Source: DATFVA01 sp963743325 (GTDB taxonomy: Bacteria > Bacteroidota > Ignavibacteria > Ignavibacteriales > Ignavibacteriaceae). Taken from it: a DNA stretch of 64,000 nucleotides. The stretch covers positions 454,982 through 518,981 of the forward strand of contig CAVUOZ010000008.1 in NCBI GenBank assembly GCA_963743325.1, in the 5' to 3' direction. Made by a program: the position numbers and the translations under genes. The notes under the pieces were generated by a model. It had not been told where the DNA came from and made no database searches. It worked only from the letters and a program-made list of their open reading frames with translations. How positions within the stretch are numbered: the first letter of the stretch is position 1; every line of letters begins with the position of its first letter. Positions 20,101-28,802 of this stretch are shown one piece after another.

Positions 20101-20285
20101 GCGATGGATTCCTGAATTCACCTGACGGACAGCAGATTATAGCTGGCGAAAGATATACACAGAGATTTGCTGATCTCTACCAGGTGCTTAATTATGATAA
20201 CAGAGAAGCTGCACAGCAGACTTATGGATATGATCTCTTTGGACCACCCAGACAGTTACGTGTTGGTGTTGTGCTTAATTATTAA
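17196..20285 (+). CDS. TonB-dependent outer-membrane receptor with CarboxypepD_reg-like domain
   Basis: The 1029-residue protein has a signal peptide ending VLAQ, then a carboxypeptidase-regulatory-like domain at about residues 25-105 (GRVSGKVTDKETGEPLIGANIIIIG). A plug domain follows at about 115-230 (LNDIVALQPGIVQQNGQIFVRGSRADETGYLLEG). The remainder is a beta-barrel ending in RQLRVGVVLNY with a terminal aromatic residue. No clear TonB box can be picked by eye. Its substrate is unknown; the combination of plug and regulatory domain resembles SusC-like and related Ignavibacteria receptors, but the partner downstream is not SusD. Confidence 0.92.
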   Translation: MFRKFYTVLLLMLISCSFVLAQTSGRVSGKVTDKETGEPLIGANIIIIGTSFGAASDINGEYSIRQISPGTYSVKASYIGYQDVTVSNVRVVAGLTASQDFQLSSSKITTGEVVIVAQRPLIEKSSTNAMRIVSSEDITTLPVKDLNDIVALQPGIVQQNGQIFVRGSRADETGYLLEGADVKDIMNRNGGQLIDVTPDALQEILVQAGGYTAEYGNANAGIVSSDFKTGSEQYHFSVRAETDNFGNYNGNNYSMTSDGHMKANGTDTFLDTYSYGYSDYVLTLSGPLITDKLKVFLSGENRFNRDVPQFFYGNPTAFSDGALLDTTKVYDTGTLGGNRNEYQYLTWNGGNMPGVQDNRYTGNGTILFDNNPIILRLAGAYTWNRTNGQAAGIYNTLNTTLIDMFNTARLPVNDYSNLLLSLKGTYLLTPTNFIEANVNYYDAHHKTYDPVFGDDFMLYSDSIAAAEHGRTYPSYTAQPQPYDFYGFPFNRPGTLETSPANNLNQGNLQPYTKDHNSYMGFSAAYTGQLDIHSLKVGGSFQRWTVRRFQETDANNFLTTVRQNPDLAATTEGFKQLIAQSLYRNYNNFGYDVFGNESDAGEFAPKNPILASGYVEDRIEVSDLIINAGLRYDFIDMDSWKWTNPLLPTVDSLNTIPDSSLQQGDKFSYVSPRLGFSFPVTDKTVFHLQYGQFVQSPSLDVAYRGVYQAAQILTASNLFFNPIAYNPSPVRTTQYEIGFSQQITDFAAFDLTTFYKDIKGQMQYSFIYTQPGAARSSYQAFVNQDFTTTKGIEIALHLRRVERIRAELNYTYSDAAGTNSFSGSAIGSQNVNKQAPTVILPLTYDQPHKGSIFLDYRFGKDDGGPILQQLGLNLLFTFGSGHPFTYASFTGLGQAQAWTGGLIPAQDPRGRRPIGTPNSSMTPWVYNLDLRIDKTVDIYNLGVNFYIAVQNLFNTKNVINIYEKTGNAYSDGFLNSPDGQQIIAGERYTQRFADLYQVLNYDNREAAQQTYGYDLFGPPRQLRVGVVLNY

Positions 20286-20298
20286 TAAGGAGAATTTA

Positions 20299-20340
20299 AT
20301 GTTGCCTCAAGAAAAATATAAAACTGTGGAGGTTATTTAA
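20299..20340 (+). CDS. 13-residue micro-ORF between receptor and secreted protein
   Basis: AAGGAG (20287-20292) lies 6 bases before the ATG at 20299, which opens MLPQEKYKTVEVI and stops with TAA at 20338-20340. The next gene starts at 20342, and its GGAGG ribosome site lies inside the last codons of this ORF. It may be a translational coupling leader. It is too short to judge by composition. Confidence 0.3.
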   Translation: MLPQEKYKTVEVI

Positions 20341-20341
20341 T

Positions 20342-23300
20342 ATGAATAAATTTAATTATTTAAACTTTTTACTTATCCTGATACTATCCTTATCTATATC
20401 TAACAGCAATTATGCTGAGAATAAGGATGGTGCAGGTAAAAATAATAAACCACACTTTCAGAAAACCCTTCTGGATCCTGCCCAGAGTGTTGTAGATATA
20501 AATAATATAACCACCTGGGTCGGTCAGGATGGATATCACGACTGGCTGGTTGGAGGTTCCTGGGCCGGAGCCTTTCCTAACGGTGTTAATGCAGGCGCCA
20601 TTTTTTCTGAGGGTATTGTGTGGGGCGGAATTGTAAATGATGGTACATCACCGACTGTAAGAGTTAACGGTAATACCTATTCATCAGGCTGTTCTGCGAT
20701 TTCCCGTCTGTATCGTGTAAGACCGGATTATGCAACGGGTAATTTAAATCAGGATGCCGCTGATTTTCTTAATATAAGCGTGGGTGCAGTATCTGAATCA
20801 GATGTTCAGGGGCTCAGAGATCAGTATCAGAAGGACTGGAATGAATGGCCCGGCAATGATGGCGCACCATATCAGGATGTTGATGGTAATGGAACATATG
20901 ATCCTACAGTAGATATCCCCGGAGTTCCCGGTGCTTCCCAGTCACTGTTTATTAAATATAACGATGATCTCTCGAGTTCTCTTTATGGCGCACCTCCTAT
21001 AGGACTTGAGATTTCTGAAACTTACTGGTCTTATGCATATACCGGAGCTTTAGGAAACGTGATATATAAGAAAGTTGATATGGTATATAAAGGTACACCT
21101 ACATCAGCTGCCAATTCAAATATTCAGGATATGTATATCGTTCAGTGGGCTGATCCTGATGTTGGTAATTCAACAGATGATTTTGCAGGCTGTGATACTG
21201 CACTGAATTTAGGTTATGCATACAGTTCTCAGGCAACGGATGCTGTGTATGATGCATTCGGACTGGCTCCGCCTGCAATTGGATATGACTTCCTTCAGGG
21301 TGTTTCAAAATATACAGGAAATCCAAATGATAGTGCGATTTTTAATCTTCAGTGGAGACACGGTTATAAATACGTAAATCGTAAACCTATGAGCTCTTAT
21401 GCATATTTCGCAGCCGGCGGTGCCTGGCAGGATCCTGTGTTTACTTATACAGGAACCCTGGAATTTTATAACCTGATGAGAGGATTTAAACCTGATCCTC
21501 CCTATCCAAATAGTGAACCATTTCCGGAATCGGTTGCGGATGTTACCCCTGATGGAACATTTCTTTTAACCGGTGATCCGGTCGCAGGAACCGGTAAACT
21601 TGACGGAAGCGTAGATGGTCCCGGTGATAGAAGAATAATGGTTACTAACGGACCTATTACGATGAATTTGGGTGATACAGCAGAAGTAGTTTTAGCAATG
21701 GTTGGCGGTCTTGGAACCGACAATCTCAGCAGCATAACACAGATGAAGACTAATGATGCTACTGCACAGACAGTCTTTGATATACTGTTCAAGCTGCCAT
21801 CTATACCTCCTCCGGATGTTCAGGTTGCTAATCTGAATGAGGAAATAGTTCTTAATTGGGGATCAAATCAGGCAAATATTGATCAAATTGAAAGTTTTTC
21901 AGGACTTGGTTATAATTTTGAAGGATATGAAGTTTATCAATTACCGACAGCCTCGTCTACAATTGAAAATGGAGTATTACTAGGTGTTTTTGATCTCGTA
22001 GATGGAGTTACGGCTATTTACGATACCGTGAATGATGCTAACGGAACAAAAGTACCTGTTCTTTCTGTAGATGGAAAAGATGCAGGAGTTCAGCGATTCC
22101 TGACAATAACGACTGATAAAATCAAGAATGTGGCCTTACATAACGGGCAGGAATATTATTTCGCAGTTGTTCCTTATGCATATAATCCGACGCCGTTATT
22201 GCCATTTCACGCACTGCGTTCGGCTGTTGTAATACATACAGCTATTCCTCAATTGCCTGTTCCCGGTACTGTTTATAATGGTATTGTGGGAGATACGTTA
22301 GAGGTAACTCACACAGGGCCCAGTGATGGCTTTGTTGTTCCAATAGTTGTAGATCCTACCCGTGTAAACGGTCATTCATATGCAGTTAATTTTGATACTA
22401 CAGGCGGACAAACAACATGGAGTGTAGTAGATCAAACAGCAAATACTACTGTTGTTTCCGGTTTGACCAATCAATCCGGTGATCAGGCTTATCCGATAGT
22501 CGATGGTGTTATAGTTAAAGTTATAGGACCACCTGAAGGAGTGAAACCCGGAGATGACGGATGGGCAATCCCGGCCGGCACACGCAGGTTTACATTCTCA
22601 AACGCTGATATTGCAACAGGATTTGGTTTACCTGATTTGTTTGCTACATTCAGCGGAGCCCTTGGTTGGGCATCACCATATGAAGTATTTGGCGGAGGTC
22701 CTCCTGGAGTCCCGTCTACTCAGCTTGATAACGTTTTATTAAAGCTTGCTACTGTTACTGATGCTGATGTATTATTTGATCCGACTTTTAATCCGAATGA
22801 TGAGAATATGTCATTTGGTTACAGATATGGAAGACATTTTACTGATCCTCCTGCAGATCCGAGATTTGCTCCTCATATAATAGATGCTACCAGCCCCGGT
22901 TATTCTTTCCAGGATTTTACGAAGAATATGCCGATGTCTGCCTGGAACGTTGAAGATCCTGCTAATCCTCAAAGGATAGTTCTTGGCTGGATGGAGAATA
23001 ATGTGGCCGATGGTTTGGTTGATGGTAAGTACTGGCCAAGCGATGCTTCTCTCGATAACGTGGCTTCCAGTGGTCCAAGAGAATGGTTATGGATTTATAA
23101 AACAACATATTCTGAAACTCCTGATCCTGCTTTTGAAGTTGCGGCAGATGGTAACCCCTTACCAATTATGTATTGGGCATCCTGGAACAGAAGAGGGGCA
23201 GTACCATTCTCTCCTGGTGCTAGCGGAGAGGATCAGTTTGCAATATTCCATACGAACATAAATTATATAACTGATGTATTCAGCTTTACTGCTCCAACTA

Positions 23301-23653
23301 AAGAGGAAAATAATAACTCTTTAGCTAAGGAAAACGTAAAGTCAATCAATGTTTTCCCTAATCCCTACTATGGCTATCAATACAGGGAAACATCCAGAGA
23401 TGCTCATTATGTTACCTTTAGTCACCTTCCTACGAAGGCTACACTAAGGATTTTCGACCTGAGCGGTGTACAGGTTAAAACCATTAACCACGCATCTGCG
23501 AGTCAGTTTGATAAGTGGAATCTTCAGAATGAACAAGGTTATCCTGTAGCAAGCGGTATTTATGTAGTATATATAGATATGCCGGATTTAGGTACTACCA
23601 AAATCTTAAAACTTGCAGTTATAATGGAACAGCAAATATTACAAGTATATTGA
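20342..23653 (+). CDS. large secreted protein with C-terminal sorting-type domain
   Basis: A signal peptide (LNFLLILILSLSISNSNYA) leads 1103 residues of beta-rich sequence without recognisable catalytic motifs. A fibronectin-like region is suggested by the segment LNEEIVLNWGSNQANIDQ near residue 497 and by YYFAVVPYAYNPTP. The C-terminal 90 residues (INVFPNPYYGYQYRE to IYVVYIDMPDLGTTKILKL) have the layout of a T9SS type A sorting domain with FPNPY in place of YPNPF. It lies between a TonB receptor and a PorV-like protein, the usual place for a surface substrate-binding partner of that receptor, but the ligand is unknown. Confidence 0.75.
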   Translation: MNKFNYLNFLLILILSLSISNSNYAENKDGAGKNNKPHFQKTLLDPAQSVVDINNITTWVGQDGYHDWLVGGSWAGAFPNGVNAGAIFSEGIVWGGIVNDGTSPTVRVNGNTYSSGCSAISRLYRVRPDYATGNLNQDAADFLNISVGAVSESDVQGLRDQYQKDWNEWPGNDGAPYQDVDGNGTYDPTVDIPGVPGASQSLFIKYNDDLSSSLYGAPPIGLEISETYWSYAYTGALGNVIYKKVDMVYKGTPTSAANSNIQDMYIVQWADPDVGNSTDDFAGCDTALNLGYAYSSQATDAVYDAFGLAPPAIGYDFLQGVSKYTGNPNDSAIFNLQWRHGYKYVNRKPMSSYAYFAAGGAWQDPVFTYTGTLEFYNLMRGFKPDPPYPNSEPFPESVADVTPDGTFLLTGDPVAGTGKLDGSVDGPGDRRIMVTNGPITMNLGDTAEVVLAMVGGLGTDNLSSITQMKTNDATAQTVFDILFKLPSIPPPDVQVANLNEEIVLNWGSNQANIDQIESFSGLGYNFEGYEVYQLPTASSTIENGVLLGVFDLVDGVTAIYDTVNDANGTKVPVLSVDGKDAGVQRFLTITTDKIKNVALHNGQEYYFAVVPYAYNPTPLLPFHALRSAVVIHTAIPQLPVPGTVYNGIVGDTLEVTHTGPSDGFVVPIVVDPTRVNGHSYAVNFDTTGGQTTWSVVDQTANTTVVSGLTNQSGDQAYPIVDGVIVKVIGPPEGVKPGDDGWAIPAGTRRFTFSNADIATGFGLPDLFATFSGALGWASPYEVFGGGPPGVPSTQLDNVLLKLATVTDADVLFDPTFNPNDENMSFGYRYGRHFTDPPADPRFAPHIIDATSPGYSFQDFTKNMPMSAWNVEDPANPQRIVLGWMENNVADGLVDGKYWPSDASLDNVASSGPREWLWIYKTTYSETPDPAFEVAADGNPLPIMYWASWNRRGAVPFSPGASGEDQFAIFHTNINYITDVFSFTAPTKEENNNSLAKENVKSINVFPNPYYGYQYRETSRDAHYVTFSHLPTKATLRIFDLSGVQVKTINHASASQFDKWNLQNEQGYPVASGIYVVYIDMPDLGTTKILKLAVIMEQQILQVY

Positions 23654-23662
23654 TTTATTCAA

Positions 23663-23688
23663 GGATGTCCTGGTTTATCAGGACATCC
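23663..23688 (+). terminator. hairpin after the large secreted protein
   Basis: GGATGTCCTG (23663-23672) and CAGGACATCC (23679-23688) form a perfect 10-bp stem around GTTTAT. A short AAATTTTTA tract starts a few bases later. It probably attenuates transcription into the PorV-like gene or protects the 3' end of the upstream mRNA. Confidence 0.6.
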
Positions 23689-23717
23689 CCTAAATTTTTA
23701 AAATAATTGGAGGAATT

Positions 23718-24758
23718 ATGTATCATTTGAAAAGACTATTATTAATGCTTCTGATACTAGGCTTCTCTGCTGCAGAGGTTTTTGGTAGTGGTCAGAATCG
23801 TGCCGGAACTTCCGGGGCTCCGGAATTAAGGATTCCGGTCGGTGCAAGATATCTGGCAATGAGCGGGGCGGCAGTTGCTACTGTTTCCGGTCTGGAAGCT
23901 ATCTATTGGAACCCTGCCGGAGTTGATGTTGCCCCAACTGATGCAAACGCAATGTTTTCATATCGTCAGTATATTGCTGATATGAGTATGAACTTTGCTG
24001 CTGTCAGCGGAAGGTTAGGTGAATTAGGTTCCCTTGGATTATCATTCAGATCTCTGAGTATTGGTGATATTCCTGTAACTACGATGGATCAGCCGGATGG
24101 GACAGGGCAGATTATCAGTCCAAGTTATTTTATACTGGGATTAACATATTCAAAAAAACTTACTGATAGAATATCGATCGGTGCCAATTTTAATCTGATA
24201 AATGAAAGCATAGATAGAGTTAATGCTACCGGGTTTAGTTTCGATTTCGGTGTTCAGTATGCTAATCTTTTCGATGTTCAGGGATTTGGAGTTGGTGTAG
24301 TTATTAAAAACCTGGGTCCTACAATGACATTCAGCGGAAACGGAACTTATATTAATGCTAATGATCCAAATTCTCAAAGAGGACCGACTTTTTATCAGTT
24401 CGATGCTGCTTCAGCTGAACTGCCTTCTGAAATTGCAATCGGTCTTTCCTACCAGAGACATTTTGATGAGGAAAATACAGTTGCTTTATCCGCAACATTC
24501 CAGAATAATAATTATACCTATGATGATTATAAAATAGGTGGCGAGTATAACTTCAAAGAATTACTTTATGTAAGAGCCGGTTATTTGTATACCCCCCAGG
24601 CTACCGATGCCACCCCTAATATATTCCAGAATTATACTCTCGGCGTTGGTGTAAATACTAAATCTTTCAGCAGCCTGGACTTATCAGTAGATTACGCTTA
24701 TGTCCCGGCTAAATATTTTGATGCAAATAATGTATTTTCTGTGAGATTTGGTTTCTAA
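23718..24758 (+). CDS. PorV/PorQ-like outer-membrane protein
   Basis: The 346-residue protein has a signal peptide and starts its mature part with the family hallmark: APELRIPVGARYLAMSGA, then GLEAIYWNPAGVD. The rest is a FadL-like beta-barrel ending in a terminal Phe (VFSVRFGF). PorV-like proteins shuttle cargo at the T9SS outer-membrane complex, and members outside the core system occur in receptor operons such as this one. GGAGG lies 5 bases ahead of the ATG. It ends the operon, followed by a strong terminator. Confidence 0.85.
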   Translation: MYHLKRLLLMLLILGFSAAEVFGSGQNRAGTSGAPELRIPVGARYLAMSGAAVATVSGLEAIYWNPAGVDVAPTDANAMFSYRQYIADMSMNFAAVSGRLGELGSLGLSFRSLSIGDIPVTTMDQPDGTGQIISPSYFILGLTYSKKLTDRISIGANFNLINESIDRVNATGFSFDFGVQYANLFDVQGFGVGVVIKNLGPTMTFSGNGTYINANDPNSQRGPTFYQFDAASAELPSEIAIGLSYQRHFDEENTVALSATFQNNNYTYDDYKIGGEYNFKELLYVRAGYLYTPQATDATPNIFQNYTLGVGVNTKSFSSLDLSVDYAYVPAKYFDANNVFSVRFGF

Positions 24759-24785
24759 ATAATATTTTACCATTTAATATTATAA

Positions 24786-24820
24786 ACGGTTTTCCTTATG
24801 TTGGGAAACCGTTTTTTTTT
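24786..24820 (+). terminator. rho-independent terminator after the PorV-like gene
   Basis: ACGGTTTTCC (24786-24795) pairs with GGGAAACCGT (24803-24812) in a 10-bp stem with one G-T wobble, and nine T residues follow. This hairpin also argues that the next gene starts at 24834 and not at the earlier in-frame ATG at 24798, which lies inside the terminator. Confidence 0.9.
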
Positions 24821-24833
24821 GCGAGTGAAGAAT

Positions 24834-25472
24834 ATGAAATCTTTTTGTGTGCTAATATTGATAGTTATAATTAATTTAACTGTTTTAGCGCAAAGCAATA
24901 ATTCAAAATTGGAAGGTAAATGGGAATCTGTTAATATAAAAAACCAGAGAGGAATCCTTATATATTTTGATTCAAAGAATATTTTCACTTTAAGCCATAT
25001 CCTCGTTGCAGATTATACATATGAAATAAAGGACAATATGTTAATCAGCGTTCTTAAAAATTTTGATTCAAATAAGACAATTATTGACACCAGTTTTCTG
25101 GTCATAAAATCCGATACCATTGTCAGATTCTATAATCGTCTGGGTTGGAAGGATTCAGTTGTCATGATTAAAACCGGGTCGAATTCAATTGATTCATCAA
25201 ATATTGATAATCCGATTGTTGGAAATTGGAGATACAGATATCCGACCGGAGATACTGCTTATTCGACTTTCTATAGTGATGGCAGATGGCATTTCTATCT
25301 TCCAATGGATAAATATTCAGGAACTTACTCGATTAGCGGGGATACACTCGTGACGAATTTTAATGACAACGAAGAAAAGCAAAAAAGGGTATATTGGATC
25401 GAAGGTAATCTTCTGGAACTAAAAGATATTAACGCGAATAGTGAATATCTGTACCGGCGGTTAATCGAATAA
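24834..25472 (+). CDS. secreted protein with two lipocalin-like segments, unknown function
   Basis: With the start at 24834 the protein has a clean signal peptide (SFCVLILIVIINLTVLAQ). Two related halves follow: LEGKWESVNIKNQRG near residue 24 and VGNWRYRYPTGDTAYSTFY near residue 134, each with a TYEIKDNMLIS or TYSISGDTLVT strand pair. This is the pattern of small lipocalin-like beta domains (DUF4488/DUF5640 style). It is probably periplasmic, binding an unknown small molecule. The next gene begins 30 bases downstream. Confidence 0.6.
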   Translation: MKSFCVLILIVIINLTVLAQSNNSKLEGKWESVNIKNQRGILIYFDSKNIFTLSHILVADYTYEIKDNMLISVLKNFDSNKTIIDTSFLVIKSDTIVRFYNRLGWKDSVVMIKTGSNSIDSSNIDNPIVGNWRYRYPTGDTAYSTFYSDGRWHFYLPMDKYSGTYSISGDTLVTNFNDNEEKQKRVYWIEGNLLELKDINANSEYLYRRLIE

Positions 25473-25502
25473 GTAATGTTCTTCAGCTATACATAAATAA
25501 AA

Positions 25503-27416
25503 ATGCTGTCTAAGAAAAATATCTTCAGAATTATCCTTGTTTTAATTCCATTTGTTCTTTTCCTGGTTCTGGAATTAATATTAAGAGCTTTCGGATATGC
25601 AGATGATCTGCGGTTTGTCGCTACAATAGACAGGAATGGCAAAGAATATTATACAATAAACCAGCTGGTGGGGAAAAGGTATTTTAATAAAGACAGGCTC
25701 TACTACAGAAAAGGTTCTCACGATTATTTTGAGGTTAATAAATCTCCGCAGACGATAAGGGTATTTTGTTTTGGTGAATCCACAACGGCAGGCTTTCCTT
25801 ATGAGTATAATGCAATTCCGTCTGAGTTTTTAAGAGACAGATTAATAGCGGCTTTTCCGGGTAAAAATATTGAGGTTATAAATACAGCTATTGCAGCAAC
25901 AAACAGCTTTACTATCGATGAATTTGCCGATGAACTTGTTAAATATAAACCTGATCTTTTTGTTGTTTATGTGGGACATAACGAATTCTACGGTGTTTAC
26001 GGTGTCGGTTCAACTATTTCTGTAGGAAAGAACAGGAGTCTGATTAAAACTTATCTGTGGCTTGGACGCTTCAAAACATTTATCCTTATAAAGAATTTAA
26101 TCAATTCTTTGGCGGGAATATTCAGTTCTGAGAAAGCACAGGAAAATAAAGTTTTAATGGAGGAGATGGCCAAAACTTCAATAAGGTACAATAGCGATGA
26201 TTTTAAAACAGCACTTAGTACTTTCCGGGAGAATTATGAAGAAATAATAAATATTGCCCGCGAAAATAATATCCCGATTATTATTTCCAATCTTGTAAGA
26301 AATGAAGATGGATTATATCCTTTTATTTCATTTCAGTCTGAATTGATTAGTGATTCTCTCGCAACCCTCAGCAGGAAGTTCTACAATCTCGGGCTGGAAA
26401 AAATGGATGCTAAAAATTATCCCGGAGCAGCTGAATATTTTAATGAATCGCTGTCAATTGATTCAATTCCTGCAAATGTTCATTACTTGCTGGGTAAATG
26501 TTATGAGCAATTGGCAAAATATGATCAGGCGGAAAGGCAATATTCGCTCGCTGCCGATCTTGATGGTCTTAGATTCAGGGCACCATCAGAATTTAATAAT
26601 ATTATCACCCGGCTGGGAAAACAATACCAGGTTCCGGTAGCTGACGTAAACAATCAATTTAAACTAAATTCAGAAAATAGGATCATAGGATCAAATCTCC
26701 TTGTAGATCATGTGCATCCCAATATCCGTGGATATTTCCTTTTAGCTAAAGCCTGGTTCCTGGCTATAAAACAAAATAAACTTCTTGGTATGTCTCCGGG
26801 AGTGGAGGAAAGTGACAGTTTAATCTGGAGTAATGCTGCTGTTACTTCATTGGATAGCCTGATAGGCGCAATCAGGATTATGGAGCTCAAAAGCCGACCG
26901 CCTTTTACAAAATCAGACTCTGTTTTTAATTTTGTTCCGCAGAATGCTATTGAACAACTGGCTTACCGGTATGCAGTTTTGAATGAAAGTTCGTGGGCGT
27001 CAACTCATTTAGATGCTGCAAAATATTACCTGACCAATGGTAACTATGCCGGGGCCTTAGATGAATTAAGAGCAATACTTGTGTCAGATGAAGATAATCC
27101 AATGGTATTAAAACTGGCCGGAGATATGTCTTTGCAGTTTAATCGTTATAAACAGGCTGAGAATTACTACCTGAGAGCAAATAGATTTTCCTCTAATCAA
27201 TTTATAGAATATAAATTAGGGAAAACCGAACTTCTTCTGGGAAAGCCTGAGCTTGCGATTCAGTTCTTTAACAGCTGTCTGGAGAGAAATGAACAGAGTT
27301 CCGATAAGTTTAACATCAGTGAGATGGAAGATATATATCATAATCTTGCTGATGCTTATATTAAAAATAATGAACCCGAAAAAGCCCGAGAAGTTATGCA
27401 GAAACTCGCCAGGTAA
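25503..27416 (+). CDS. SGNH/GDSL-type hydrolase with TPR repeats
   Basis: After an N-terminal membrane segment (IILVLIPFVLFLVLELIL) an SGNH fold can be followed: FGESTTAGFP (block I, with Ser), AIAATNSF (Gly block region), YVGHNEFYGVYG (block III Asn) and LLVDHVHPNIRGY (block V Asp-His). TPR units are inserted before block V (AEYFNESLSIDSIPANVHYLLG) and fill the C-terminal 150 residues (YAGALDELRAILVSDEDNP). The protein would be an anchored esterase or acyl-transfer enzyme acting in the periplasm; substrate unknown. It converges on the transporter gene at 27432. Confidence 0.8.
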   Translation: MLSKKNIFRIILVLIPFVLFLVLELILRAFGYADDLRFVATIDRNGKEYYTINQLVGKRYFNKDRLYYRKGSHDYFEVNKSPQTIRVFCFGESTTAGFPYEYNAIPSEFLRDRLIAAFPGKNIEVINTAIAATNSFTIDEFADELVKYKPDLFVVYVGHNEFYGVYGVGSTISVGKNRSLIKTYLWLGRFKTFILIKNLINSLAGIFSSEKAQENKVLMEEMAKTSIRYNSDDFKTALSTFRENYEEIINIARENNIPIIISNLVRNEDGLYPFISFQSELISDSLATLSRKFYNLGLEKMDAKNYPGAAEYFNESLSIDSIPANVHYLLGKCYEQLAKYDQAERQYSLAADLDGLRFRAPSEFNNIITRLGKQYQVPVADVNNQFKLNSENRIIGSNLLVDHVHPNIRGYFLLAKAWFLAIKQNKLLGMSPGVEESDSLIWSNAAVTSLDSLIGAIRIMELKSRPPFTKSDSVFNFVPQNAIEQLAYRYAVLNESSWASTHLDAAKYYLTNGNYAGALDELRAILVSDEDNPMVLKLAGDMSLQFNRYKQAENYYLRANRFSSNQFIEYKLGKTELLLGKPELAIQFFNSCLERNEQSSDKFNISEMEDIYHNLADAYIKNNEPEKAREVMQKLAR

Positions 27417-27431
27417 AATTGTTGTCCTGAC

Positions 27432-28754
27432 TCAGGGGTGTTCAGGAAAACCTTTGATCACTCTTATTACAGGTTTTGAAAGGTAGATATTCGCACAAAT
27501 TCTTCCCAGTAAAAATGCTGCAGTGGCAGCTATAGCTCCAACCGCCGATAATAGCTTTACACTAATCATAAGTACAATTAGAATCCCGAAGAACTCTGTT
27601 AACGTGGCAAATGTTATTGGTTTGGTTTTCTTTGCATTCACAAGCAAAGCCCGTTGAAAACTGATTAACACGGTCAGCATCGGGAAAATACCCATTATCA
27701 TAAGAGGAATACGGACAAAATGTGTAAGCTCAACTGATAAGCCCGATATTTTATTAAACCATATATCCGCCGCCGGTGAGAATGCTATTATTAATAAAAT
27801 ACCGACTAAAAATGATGAAAGAATTACAGCAAATTTTTTCAGTATTTTATAATTGACCCCTCTTTCATCCAATAAAGCGATCACAACCTCCTGGCATGAT
27901 AAACCAAGGCTGCGGAAAATAAAAACAAATGATGTTAATACAGGCAGAACCGCTAAAGATTCCAGTGCCATTCTGCTCTGGCCCATAAAAAAGATTACCA
28001 GCGGCTGTACACCGAGTGTAATCATTGAAGTCAGGGCAAGCGGGTAGTAGAAATTCAGAATTTCTTTATAACTTAATTCCCCCTGATCCTTCGATTCTTC
28101 TTCCTTTAATTTTTTTAAAACGGAAGAAACCATAAATCTGCTGGCTATTGCCTCCATTGTAACCCCCATTGAAAGGGCCGCAGCACCGACCACAATACCG
28201 TCAACCTTAATAAATAAGTATAATACTGATGCTGTAATCCCCATCGTGGATAGTCGTACCACAGTACCGTATGCTACCCTCCTTGTATAATTATTCCGTA
28301 TTAAAATCCCCTGGTAAAACCTTCTGTAACCGATTGCTCCGGGCCAGGGAAGCAACAGGATTAAAGCCTTATGTGTTAAACTGGCTACTTCATATGGGAG
28401 ATCAATAAGCTCCATCGTTATGAAGTAAAATACCGGAGGAAGAATCAGAATTAACATTGCTAAAGTAACCAGTGAATTCAGCGAGTATGTAAAAGTTCTT
28501 AACTTAATAAATGAGTAATAATTTCTTACCAAAGACGTTGAAGCACTCATCATCATAATTACCGGTGCCTCGATTATGAGCGCAAAAGAATATGCAACAC
28601 CATAAGCAGCCAGATTATACTCGGGTCCATTTAATCTGGCAATTAATGCGGAAAGGAAGGGTCCTTCGACTGACATCATAAGCCAGGTTGCAGCAAGCGG
28701 AAGCCAGAAAATAAAAATTTTATTCAGGGAAAGTGACTCTTTGGTATAAGACAT
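27432..28754 (-). CDS. MATE/MVF-superfamily transporter resembling ANKH
   Basis: The 440-residue protein has about 12 membrane segments and internal two-fold organisation typical of the MOP/MATE superfamily. From memory of the animal pyrophosphate/ATP transporter ANKH, several stretches match in order: LAAYGVAYSFAL, YQGILIRNNYTRRVAYG, ILNFYYPLALTSM and the FVRIPLMIMGIFPM segment. Ordinary MATE drug-efflux motifs are less evident. The substrate cannot be read from sequence. It lies alone, convergent with the SGNH gene and divergent from the dipeptidyl peptidase gene. Confidence 0.72.
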   Translation of the reverse strand: MSYTKESLSLNKIFIFWLPLAATWLMMSVEGPFLSALIARLNGPEYNLAAYGVAYSFALIIEAPVIMMMSASTSLVRNYYSFIKLRTFTYSLNSLVTLAMLILILPPVFYFITMELIDLPYEVASLTHKALILLLPWPGAIGYRRFYQGILIRNNYTRRVAYGTVVRLSTMGITASVLYLFIKVDGIVVGAAALSMGVTMEAIASRFMVSSVLKKLKEEESKDQGELSYKEILNFYYPLALTSMITLGVQPLVIFFMGQSRMALESLAVLPVLTSFVFIFRSLGLSCQEVVIALLDERGVNYKILKKFAVILSSFLVGILLIIAFSPAADIWFNKISGLSVELTHFVRIPLMIMGIFPMLTVLISFQRALLVNAKKTKPITFATLTEFFGILIVLMISVKLLSAVGAIAATAAFLLGRICANIYLSKPVIRVIKGFPEHP

Positions 28755-28802
28755 CCGGTATGATTTTAATATTTTTGTACATACAAAAATAGAAAGATAA
28801 AC

